A stretch of 64,000 bases of DNA from Litoditis marina. Lineage: Eukaryota; Nematoda; Chromadorea; Rhabditida; Rhabditidae. The notes under the pieces were generated by a model that made no database searches, was not told where the DNA came from, and saw only the letters and a program-made list of their open reading frames with translations. Shown here one piece after another: positions 13,458 through 31,021 of this stretch. The position numbers and the translations under genes are program-made. Positions within the stretch are counted from its first letter, which is position 1. Each line of letters opens with the position of its first letter. The DNA lies in contig OZ038434.1 in the NCBI GenBank assembly GCA_964036275.1, forward strand, positions 2,378,560 through 2,442,559. The letters run 5' to 3'.

Positions 13458-14127
13458 GGTAATTCAGTTTTAATAAGACATTGATTATAATAAATACGTT
13501 TTTATGAGAATGTCGTTTTTATGAGAGAAATATTGACAACGATACAATATGATTATAATGATGTGTCGTTTTCAATGAACAAAATATTGGTTGTGCTCAT
13601 GTAAATGAACTCTCTCTACGTGAAGACTTAGTTAGTTTCATTTGCGTTCATTTGGGATATGTTCCAGATATCGACTATAGCAATTAATGTACCAAAAATT
13701 AACCTTTTTGTTTATATTTCTCTTTTGTCCGACATAAAAAACGGAATGCAAAACACTCCTACAAATTTGGTGATAAATGTAAATCTGTCGTAAACTGTAT
13801 AATGATAAAGTATGACAAAAACGGCGTGAACTATTGAAACAATACAATTAAAATTAAACATAAGTGAAAAGAACTACGTGTGGAATTACAATTGCAAACC
13901 CTACCCCAGCTCTAAAAAGGGTGAGCACTGAGCATGTAGGGGTTGTAGTTTAATTGGGGCATTTATCGTTACTTTAGGTATACTGAAGGAGTGGCATCAA
14001 ACTACCAATACAACAGATCAGTCCATATTTTGCCGTCTTAGTTTTATTATATTTTTACAATTTTTTTACACTCTCAAAGTTGCAAATTTTGCTTAAACGT
14101 TGCATACAAATTACTAAAATACCGAAA
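13458..14127. other. Convergent intergenic region
   Basis: This gap separates the 3' ends of receptor A (+) and the DUF229 gene (-). It is AT-rich, with no supported frame or RNA. Confidence 0.6.
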
Positions 14128-21165
<7,038 letters not shown>

Positions 21166-23624
21166 GATAATAACCAATAGAATAACCAATGAAACATTAC
21201 ATCATATTCACGAAAGTAGAACTTTCCAATCAACTTTTTATGAGAAGGAAGTTTTGCTTTGCATTCAAATGTTTTCAATTAATCGAACCAAACGAAAAGC
21301 ATGAAATAATCCACATTTAAGGATAATGTTTTAAAGTTTTCAACTTCTGAAGTTTCTCAATGCTATTTTGGTTCATATACAGCGAGCACACATCAGTGTA
21401 AATTTAAAAAAAAACTTTTGCTTTCACAACTTTTTTATTTCAAACGCGGTACATACACTTGTAGTATTATTTGTGGCAACAATTCAAAAAGACAACACAA
21501 TAAGTCAACCAGTCAAGAAAACTTTTGAGCCCCAGAACGGACATATGAAATCAGACACCAAATGGTCACAGTTGTATTATGGAACGAATCTGTTTGCTGA
21601 TGCTCATACGTGGACTCGATTAGAACGAAAACTGTTTGCATCGCTGCCTGCCGCCAGCTTAACACACTCGAACAAAAGCTTCGGAATATTCAAAGGGGTC
21701 AACACTCACATGGTTGTTTATACCGAATTTCCCTTTTTTTCATGAATATAAAACATTCGATTCGTTCAATTTGACTTCCGTCAATCTTTAAAAATGAAAT
21801 GCGAAAACCTTAGTTTGAGGGAAATTTCATTTCAAATGATCATTAAATGATATTCGAATGATAATCCTGTAACTCCTGTAACTGTTACATTTCAAGCATT
21901 TCAAACTGATGTGGTGAGCAGAATAGTAACCACTGGTTTCCATTACCCAGCCTGTTAAAGTGTTGACAGAATTCGTCCAGAAAAAAACTGGTGTTACGTT
22001 CTGTTCGATGACGTCCCTGTATATCAGGTGTTACGGATAACCGGTGTGATTCTTTTAGTCAGTAGAAAACTCAAGTGATTCAGTGTGGTGTAGACCAAAC
22101 AGAATTGCAAAAATATGTTTCCAATTTTCCTCTTAAATTGTTGACCCACCTCTCCAGTTCAATATAAAAAAATTAATCCAATCTTTTTTATACTCGCTAT
22201 GTTCCAGAAACCTGAAAAGGAGTGGTCTCACTCCCATAAATTTTTTATGGTTTTACCACCTAGTTAAAGATATCATTGTCCGTTTTAATGAACAAGGTGT
22301 GATTGTACTATTGTAAATAATGTTTTACGACCGTGCAAAGAAGAAAAGACTAGAATAAACATTGGCCAATCATTTTTTTCAGAAACCACGATTATTTCAG
22401 TGACAGAATCTTCTATGATTGGAAATCTATTCACATTTCTCAGGTTCATTTGGGAGTGAAGTTTGGAAATTGAATAGATCTGAAACGACTCATAATCATA
22501 TTCGTTGGCGATACTTTCGTAGTACCGGAGAGCTGGATCGGGGCTAAGAAATGACCGAAGAAACGATCTATCTCATATTAGGTCATTTTATTTGAACAAA
22601 ATGTAATTGTCTCACTAGGACGTTTGAATGGTGGTATGGTTAAGTTAATGTGCTTAGTGAGAGATGTACTCAAAACTGTTTCGACCCTGATTCAAGACGG
22701 CCCTCTTAGAAAACCCAAAACCGTCTCGAATCAGGGTCGAAACGGTTTTGAGTAGATCTCTTACTAAGCAAATTAACTATCAATCTTTCATTACTAGCTT
22801 CTTGATGTACGGAATAGTTTCCTCAAATGAACAATAAAATTCTCTATAACCGTCCACAACTCGGTGTGCATTCTGAGTGTCATTTACCGTTCCCTTTCAC
22901 TCCCCACGCTTTACCGGAAAGTAAGTGGACTCAAAAACGTATCATGTGAATTCATGCTACATTCGGAAGGTTATTCACAATGTTTAGCTCCGGCTGGTAA
23001 TATTCAGTATTTTGACGCAGAAATATCACGTAAAACATGGGATAGTCTGTTTCAGGCACTCATAGCCCCCTACGGTATTATGCTCCAACTGCGTTTTCAA
23101 ATGACCGCTAGACACTCTTATAATCTTATACCAAAATTTGGTATTCAATACAATATGTTCGACTTGGAGTGGCACTGCTTGGCTATGAAAAATGTCGGTT
23201 CACTCGATTCTGCTGTTTGCTGCCCTCCTCTTAGAACGCTACAACCCATAAATTTAGAAATGCCTTCTTTGAGTCTGAAACTATGATGTACACAAGTTGG
23301 TAGTTCTCTTAATGAATCCGGGAAACAGAGACAGAGGTTTATTCTTATTAAATCTTGAAATCCATTTGAATGTTAAGATTCGCATATAGCACTCTTTCGA
23401 GCAAGTTTCAATCAGTTCCCGAGACAAAAACGTGTACTTCTCAAGCAGAATGTCATGAGAAAGTTATTTAGACTCAAAAGGTTATACATATCCGGTTCCG
23501 TGTTACCAAATCTCTTAATCGTTGAAATGTTACGTAATCCTCTATAATTACTTAATCACCCAACTTGTTCATTTCAAGCCCCGCTCTTTGACATAATTCT
23601 CACGACCCGTTTTTCAATTTCTCT
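21166..23624. other. Intergenic; two unrecognised frames and one long hairpin
   Basis: This spans the upstream flank of the DUF229 gene to the receptor B promoter motif. Plus-strand frames at 21368-21745 (125 codons) and 22864-23286 (140 codons) have no recognisable motif, signal peptide or paired splice sites, and I do not call them genes. The hairpin at 22643-22778 is listed separately. Confidence 0.5.
22643..22778. mobile_element. Foldback MITE, 58-bp arms
   Basis: Arms 22643-22700 and 22721-22778 are reverse complements with about five mismatches, separated by a 20-nt loop. They share GACCCTGATTC and CTCAAAAC cores. A degraded relative lies at 25375-25495. Confidence 0.8.
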
Positions 23625-23646
23625 TCGGGGGCGGGACTGTCGAGCC
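23625..23646 (+). promoter_or_regulatory. GC-rich motif upstream of receptor B
   Basis: TCGGGGGCGGGACTGTCGAG... matches the motif before receptor A, including the trailing GTCGAGCC. Between it and exon 2 of copy B no exon 1 is found, so the promoter motif has outlived its first exon. Confidence 0.45.
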
Positions 23647-24040
23647 AAGCGATAGAGACTAGAAATATGTTTGAAGGAGACGAAAAAATAGATAGTTCTA
23701 GCTGTCAAGCTTAAGCACATTCCATAATATGGCCGTTTTCAGTTGATTTCAATTTTCAAATGAAACTTCAAACACATTGCGTTAGTGCAATAAAGACCGT
23801 TTTGATTCCTTTTTAGAGGAACAAACCTTATACCGAGTTACATTCAGGCGTACACGATATTTTTCTCGGCTATGCTTTGGAATACGGACGATTGAGTGTT
23901 CGAGTCGGATTGGGTTGGGGTTTTGAATTGTTTCCCAAAACATTATAAAACAATGATGTACATTGGTTGAACATCCGCTATGCTAATAGAAACCGGCTCG
24001 ATAACGTTCTTGTAAATGCAAATGAGACTAAAAACAGAAA

Positions 24041-25163
24041 TTAGTATAAAAACGGATGTAAATAAAGTTAAGATCAGTTTGTTGAAAAGTGTGCAAGAAA
24101 TATGAAAGAAGTCCAATAAAAATATTTTGAGGAAAAGGCTAATCTCGCTCGGTTTAAAATTTCAGAAGAAAAGGCTACCGAGTTTTTTGTTACCGAAAAG
24201 AAAACCTCTGACTGCGACTCACAATGATCTAGCTTATACTCTGTTTTTTTTCAACAAAAGCGAGATTAGCCTTTTCCTCAAAATATTTTTATTGGACTTC
24301 TTTTATATTTCTTGCACACTTTTCATCCAAAACTAATCTTAACTTTCTTTACATCCGTTTTTTATACTAATTGAACTGTTTTTCTATAGTTACGAAGTAA
24401 CGGTCACTTTTAATAAAAATTATATTTTATGAACAATGAGCTAAACGAGGAATGTTATGAGGTTCTATTGGAGTTTTCAACGGCGTCGTAGTTCAGAACG
24501 TTTGGCGTAGTTATAACTTCGTTCAAATGAGAGCAACTTTTGTGCTCCAGGCAGGAATCGAACCTTCGTTCGCCGTGCGTGAATAAAGCTTTTATCCAAT
24601 CCGCCATTGAGACATGTGAATAGGAGTGAAAACCAAGCTGTGCCCGCCTGTCATGAGGTCTTCATTGGAAAACTTCTTTCTACTACACGTTAAACTCTTC
24701 TCTCATTTTTATTTTCACAAAACCGGTCTATCCATGATTTTTCGCGAGACTATTCTCGGCCCTCTCACACGTAATATTCAAATTTCAGACATACCTAAAA
24801 AATACGTGTACCTCACCTTTTTTATAACTTTCAACAATGTAAGACTTTTCGAAATAAGTTAATTTTGAGCGAAACTATGCCGAGATTTGAGGAGGCGGAC
24901 ACTTTTGTCGCCGCCGCCGCCGCCGCCTCCGAGCACGGAAGCCATTTTTGCGAGACGTTTGGCCCTCTAACTCTTCTCAAATGATTTTACTTGGAACGTG
25001 AGTTTAGTGTCTTGTAGACGTGTTGCCCTTCAGTGATTCATGCAAATATCTAGGAAAATGGTCGACGTACTTTGAACAAAATGGTAATAAACTGTTTTGG
25101 AATGTCTGCAGACCTCTGAACAAAAACTAATCTGCGCAGCGCTTCGCGCTGCGCCCGATAAGG
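24041..25163 (+). repeat. Composite dispersed repeat, copy 2 (complete)
   Basis: In order it holds a palindromic foldback segment at 24041-24370 with arms of about 130 bp that begin TTAGTATAAAAA and contain CCAATAAAAATATTTTGAGG. Next come an antisense tRNA-like segment at 24547-24613, a (CGC)n tract near 24910 and the terminal GCGCAGCGC hairpin near 25135-25155. The same order occurs in copy 3 (reverse of 43706-46692), so foldback and tRNA-like parts travel as one unit. It interrupts receptor pseudogene B. Confidence 0.85.
24547..24613 (-). repeat. tRNA-like Pol III promoter segment in composite repeat copy 2
   Basis: On the minus strand TGGCGGATTGG (24596-24606) fits the A-box consensus TRGYNNANNGG. 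GGTTCGATTCC (24554-24564) is a perfect B box. They have tRNA-like order, with the A box upstream of the B box. Confidence 0.65.
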
Positions 25164-25374
25164 ATTGCGCAGTGAAAAACAACTATTGGGTATTAACATT
25201 TATTGGGCAACCCCGTCGTCTCATTATTTTCCAAGTTCAAAGTGAGTAATAATAGTTTTGTTGGTAATTTCATGCACATGCTTGAGTAGTAGAGAGGTAA
25301 ACAGTCATAACATAATATGTTGTGTTTATTCAAATCAAAATTATGTGCTGTCATCAAGACTTTTTGGATGTTGT

Positions 25375-25495
25375 TATGAAAGTATGTGGTCAGTGAAAAA
25401 TTCCACTCAAAATCAACCCTCTGAGAACAACACCAACGTCTTGAATCAGGGTCAAAACGATTTTGGGTGGCACCTTTCACTGAGCACATACTTCT
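25375..25495. mobile_element. Degraded foldback MITE related to 22643-22778
   Basis: AAGTATGTGGTCAGTGAAAA and an imperfect reverse complement near 25471-25493 bracket TTGAATCAGGGTCAAAACG, which matches the arm core of the hairpin at 22643. Confidence 0.55.
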
Positions 25496-25509
25496 ATAGT
25501 CATAACATA

Positions 25510-25592
25510 GTAGAAGTAAAATGAATAGTCACGTGAAGTTAGCATTCTACTGTGGCCCGTGCACTTTGTCATTGCCCGTTTCTGAGTTATGC
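25510..25592 (+). mobile_element. Short MITE, AGTCACGT family, copy 2 (partial)
   Basis: TAGAAGTAAAATGAATAGTC followed by ACGTGAAGTTAGCATTCTA matches the left half of the copies at 27620, 28336 and 34592. The right terminus is missing. Confidence 0.6.
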
Positions 25593-27619
25593 AATGTATT
25601 CCTTCCCTTGAAGTATCTCTCGCTCCCCACAGGCATGGCTTTGACCCATACGGAACTGTTGTGAGTCAGTTGAGCAACTTCTTCATGGTAATTAACCAAT
25701 TTACCGGAGTACACTACTCAAATTTACATCAGACGGTTAGTTTCTTGACACTTTTCGAGAATTTAATTTTTTTTGTGTGATAGAGTTTTTTTTTGTGTAG
25801 ATAGAGAGATTTGTTCTCATACACTCGTGAATATTCACAGATTTACAGTTAACCTTATAGAATTGCCAGTCAGGTTATAATTACTCAGAACGGACTTTTT
25901 GTAATTTCTACTGAAAAACTGCATATTGCTTTCCATACACGCTCAGAATACACTTGTTTTCCAGTTCCGCATTACAGTTGTTTACTGAAGTTTCAGATTT
26001 GGACGACAAGGAACACGTTCAAGCTACTGATCGGTACAAATGTTGTACCGTACTTTCTCTATTTCCAAATTTTCTTTGTTCCGTATGTTTATTCTTGATG
26101 AAGAAGGAAATGTGACTGGGTTTGCCAGAAAGGACGATATACGGATATACCGGTAGAGTCAGCACTCTTCCCTCGTTGATTGGCGGCGTGAGATCACTTC
26201 TTCAACAGTCTTCCACTAACTTTGTAATAGAATCGTAACATTCCCTCTCCTCAATCGTTTTTTTTAATATTCTCATTACGAGAAACTAAAACCAATTATA
26301 TTATACATTTGCTAATCTTTGCACGCTATACCACAGAATACGGGCTGGTGTACGCATCAACAAACTAATAGTTTTTGATTATATCACACTGTTTCCTCCA
26401 AACGTACAGAACAGACATGAAAATTAGTTCAAATGGAAACATTTTGTAGGGAGGGAGTCAAGGAACACCATTCCGTAACGATTCGACGTGTAAACTCTTG
26501 AATCTTAAACGAAACAAACCCGACAATTTTACGTTATTTGATGTGGTTACCCGTGTTGATCAGTGTTTATCGTGTTGATCTGCTGTCGTACAGGATGGGA
26601 CCAAACATCAAATGTAAAAAAATTTCATCATAATCCACAAATTTAGCCGACAGGGACTATAAACCGTATAGGCAAACCCTAAACGTCAAAATGGCCATTT
26701 GTTTATCGACTACGGTCAACCTAATGGAATCGTGGAACAGTCGTGGAAATAAATAATTTTTGGAGGTTATTATGTTCATCCGATCAATATCTTATTTAGA
26801 TAACACGTTTGCTGGAAGTGGTGTGGGAGACGGGTTTGCTCGTCATTAACGTTTGTCTCACTGCTATTACCTATGTTGGAGTCTGCAAGAAAACTAGGGC
26901 AGAAACTAGAAAGAACATACCAGAAAGGTGAGATGGGGTACATTTCATTTCATTTTATTTGAAGTTCTAGTGTAGGAAAATCACGTTTCAGCGAGTACTG
27001 CACGGAAACATAATTCGATTTTGGTAGGACCAAAAAATGGAGAACGATTTAACAAGTTGCAGGTTCAGGTAGATAGGAATGCAACACAACTTGTTATATT
27101 TCACAGTGTTTATATACGTTCCATAAAAGCGAACGAGCGACAATTTTCGAAGGAACACAGAAACCACATGGTAGTTGAGTGATATGTAACATGTGTGATG
27201 TGCATGGAATTAAACAAATTAATGATCATATCTGTCATGCGTATTTTCTGATTTTTTCTTGAAGTACAGTTGGTGAAAACAAACCACTACTGAAGACGAC
27301 ATTCCATTACGTTCGTTCAGGTCTATGAGAATGGTAGGAATTTGTCAGAAAGTACAGGTGCTTCAGTGAACATCGGCTCAGCTCACTCTCTATCATCATA
27401 CCTAGTGTCGTTCTGAGAACTTGCTCAAAACTTCGTCTTTCAGAGTGTTTTCTTCGTATCAGTTCTACAGGCAGTATTCAGCTTCATCCTCGTTAGCTAT
27501 GAGCTTATGCATGTTTTCGAAGTGCAGGCAGATCAAAACCTTCTGAAAATGTTCGTTCTCAACAATGTCAGTTACGTTTCATTTATTGTAAGTAAGTAAA
27601 AAAAACTGTTCTGTGTACA

Positions 27620-27740
27620 CTAGAAGTGAATTAAATAGTCACGTAAGGTTAGCACTCTAACGAGGAATGGAGCACTTTTTCATTGTACGTTTCTTAGTTG
27701 TGTTGTGTTTAACATATTCAGGTGACTGTGCAATTGGCTA
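27620..27740 (+). mobile_element. Short MITE, AGTCACGT family, copy 3
   Basis: The left end AATTAAATAGTCACGTAA and right end GTGACTGTGCAATTGG are imperfect inverted repeats about 120 bp apart. It lies in the intron between exons 6 and 7 of receptor pseudogene B. Confidence 0.7.
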
Positions 27741-28085
27741 ACAATATAATGATTGTAACATCCAAGAGTCGTGGCCCTTAATTCACGGGCAGGTTTTATA
27801 CTGTTCACTGTCAACCCCGGTAACAGCAACATGCGAAGTTTTTACAAGGTGCCAGAAATAGCGCATGGCAATATGAATGTATTTTATTGAAACCATTCCT
27901 ATTTCTCTAAAACACCACGTACTTCTTTTCAGTTCCATGTTTGGTTCTTCTTCCTGGGGGAGTTGAACGCCATTTCGCTACCGCTATTCAGTGGCAAATT
28001 CCGACAAGAAGTACGAACGAGATTCATGCCAAGACCCAATTATATCACCACAATCCATTCCACTCAGCAATCTTCTCGTCTATGA

Positions 28086-30906
28086 TGTTTCAACTATTTC
28101 ATTTTCTAAGAATGGAATAGTTTTCCCTTCTAGTGTATTCATAGGTTTCTATCGCTTACTTACAGTTGCCGGGGAAAATGAAGATCTCTTATTAGTTTTG
28201 TTTTTGATATTCTGCATTAGGCGGTGAGAATCTTACGAACAGTGTCTTCGCCTCTCATGCACTGTCTCGTTGGTAAGAAACCTCTCAAACGAGATAGTAC
28301 GTAAATCGTGGAGGTGTACAACTCACCATCTATAGTGGAAGTCAATGGAATAGTCACGTAACGTTAGCATTCTAATGAGGAAGCGTGTTCTTTATAATTG
28401 CACGTTTCTGAGTTCTGCTTTGTTCAACATGCGATACGTGACTGTGCAGTTGACTAACAGTACGATGCACATTGTTAGCGCCCCGGTTGTAGATGTGGAT
28501 GTGGTTTGATATATATATTTTCAATGAAAACAGCAGGATGGATTGATTTGGTCATATGCTCAATGATCCAGTCATTTGCCATAGAGTGCTCAGCCTTTTA
28601 TTTGTTGCCTTCTACCAAAATCTAGGTCAGAGCTAATGTTCATAGTAAGTCATTCATATTCAGGAATAGCTCCATTTTGAGATCGCAACCCCTCCCTCCC
28701 AACGGGATACATTTCACGCGAAAGATTGCCGTAGGAAGCGATCAAATTACTAGTTGATTTTAACATACATACTCTGAATTTTTTTTACTACTAACAATTC
28801 ATTAATTGTTGTACCAATAACAATTCATTCCTCTCCGTTCTGAGGTAAGGTCGTTCCAAGAGTTTTTGTCAGCATGACGATGACCTTGACATACTTCCAA
28901 AAAAATGAAGTTCCGTTGTACTACTGTGAGAGCATGGTACAATGGTACCTATGGCAACAATCTTTTTCCCAAGACGTGTCCTTTCTAATTTTACCAAGGT
29001 CAATCCTCGACCAGACATATAATGAGATACAATTGTAATATTTGATAGACTGGTCTGATGATTTTTTTAGCAATCAAACAACTGGGCAGTTATGATGTTT
29101 TTAACGAAGAAAAACAAGTTTATTTCGCTGAAAACCTATTTTGGTTGCGAGAAATCTGCTTGCTTGTTCAAATATCCTACTGAGGAAAGATAATAAGTGA
29201 GAGAAGGTGGATAATTACTGAGTCTATGCAAAAATGCCAGCAGACTGACCTAACTTCTCTTGAGATCATTTGTCACAGAAACCGATTTGCAGTTTTTTGA
29301 AACAGGTACAGAACACAAATAGAATGAGTTTTTTTCATTTTTTTTATTATTTACTAATATTGAAACGTTTGAAAAGGCTGAAGTTCTGAGCCAGTCAAAA
29401 TTGTTCGTTGAATCGAATCAAGGTTTTCTAATACTTGGGTTTTGTGGTTGATCCATAGAAAATTTTGCAGAGATCTCACCACCTCATCAACTTGAAGCTA
29501 CATTTCAATGTTGGCCATTCTACCGAACATGAAATTAATCATAATTTATACTGACAAGCCGGCAGAGGAACTTCTATTCTGTTTTTTTTTTTCAAACTAC
29601 AGCTTAGGATGAAAAAAACTCTCCGGAAAGGTTTATTTTCTAAATTAACCTTCGTCCTGAGAGAAAATGGAAGTCAAACAGCTCAAAAAAGCAAAACAAT
29701 TAGTATTTGGTTCTTGAATGCGTGAGGCTGCTGCTAGGTGGAGCCATACAGTGTGACACACTGTGAATTCTCTACATCATAAACGGGAAATGGTACCAAT
29801 ATGGTATTCCATGCTTGATTTTGTTCCCACAACCAACACACCACCGACCTATACTCTGGGGTTGTTAGTCGAGTTCAGAATTTCAAGTTTTCGAGTTTGT
29901 CTAGTTCAGAAAAAAACGCATCGTGCCGAGTTAGAGATTTTTGAGGTCGAAGTCAAACGCAAAACTCGAAATTTCGAAGTTATGCCAAATTTCGAGTTTG
30001 ACATCAACAACACCAATCCCGTTGTACACTCACTACACTCACTGTTACTTCCCCACGTGAGAAGTGTCTCGCAAAATAGTGAGCAACATAAGAGACGCAG
30101 GATGAGACCGAGATGGCTGAATTTTCCAGCATACGTGTTACGTGATCTTATTCTTTTTAAACACGATTTTAATTTGTCGTTTTTTAGCTCACAGTTTTTT
30201 CTAAAAGTTTTTTAGCTCGGTCACAGAAGATGAATATAGCGGGTGACCAAGTTTTCGCTGTAGTTCGATCTTGATTTACGCTTCGATTTGCTAATTTTGG
30301 CCGAGAATCAGCGGAATCCAACTCACAACAGCGTGCTAGGGCAAACTATAACGACCTGTTTCGGAAAGAGCCATCCCTATATTTTGAGAAAAAAATTGAA
30401 CCTTATGGTTCAAACAAGTAGAATTGATGTTTGAAAACCAGAACAGTCTCAAAAAACCCATAAAAACGAGAACGCGAAAGATCTATTAGGGGTGCTAAAA
30501 AAAGTGCCATTCGGTCTGAGTAGGAAATGGTTCAGCTTCTCAATTTCTATGTTGGTATCATGTTGTTTTATTCGTGTTTTTGATTGTGAGAACAAACAAT
30601 CCAAAACAATTTGAAACACGACGCGTTTGACATCTATATGTGCCATTGCTAATTTTCACAGTGGTAAGACATTTCACTTTCTGAAATTAATCGGGATACT
30701 CCTGTTGAACTTGGAAAGAATAACAAACTACATCAACACAATTGTATTACGTTTAAAGTGAACATACAACCACGCAAATCCTCAAACATTTCTGAAATAC
30801 GTGTAGAAATCTAAAATATTTCTAGAATAGAACAGTTCACCCGTTGTTCACAAGTTCTGGTTTATTCACCTTCTTCTACTCCTGAAGTTTTTTGTCAGTT
30901 GGGCGT
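28086..30906. other. Intergenic between receptors B and C
   Basis: It contains MITE copy 4 at 28336 and otherwise AT-rich sequence. The 150-codon plus frame at 29763-30215 lies partly on small inverted AAATTTCGAGTTT-type repeats and has no domain or signal, so I do not call it a gene. Confidence 0.5.
28336..28457 (+). mobile_element. Short MITE, AGTCACGT family, copy 4
   Basis: The termini GTCAATGGAATAGTCACGTA and ACGTGACTGTGCAGTTGAC, and a shared interior, match copies 3 and 5. Confidence 0.7.
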
Positions 30907-30928
30907 TGAGGGCGGGGCGCCTAACTCG
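30907..30928 (+). promoter_or_regulatory. GC-rich motif upstream of receptor C
   Basis: TGAGGGCGGGGCGCCTAACT lies about 95 bp before the receptor C start codon, at the place where D and E carry GTGGGGGCGTGGC. Confidence 0.45.
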
Positions 30929-31021
30929 AACATAGTATGCTTGTTGTAATTTCCACCTTCAGGCTGCCATCCCATGAGACTGAGTATAAATGGTTAATTT
31001 TCAGATACTCATTAAACCAGC

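Larger units (their letters stand above)
23848..28085 (+). pseudogene. 7TM chemoreceptor copy B, decayed
   Basis: The remnants follow the family exon plan: exon 2 at 23848-23913, exon 3 at 25633-25735 (5' part lost), exon 4 at 25997-26152, exon 5 at 26800-26927, exon 6 at 27444-27566 and exon 7 at 27933-28085. Exon 1 is absent. Exon 3 has a one-base deletion in the segment matching TEL-VHQL. Exon 4 has a two-base deletion after PYVYS and a six-base insertion near its end. Exon 5 is one base short at its donor. Exons 2, 6 and 7 remain open, ending in PLFSGKFRQEVRTR and a short tail. Composite-repeat copy 2 lies between exons 2 and 3. Loss of function is certain on these lesions. Confidence 0.9.

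Noticed and set aside
22864..23286. 140-codon plus-strand frame upstream of receptor B
   Set aside because: It is open but has no recognisable motif or exon partners. It is kept only as a note.
29763..30215. 150-codon plus-strand frame
   Set aside because: It has no domain, signal or splice context, overlaps small inverted repeats, and its composition is not convincing.
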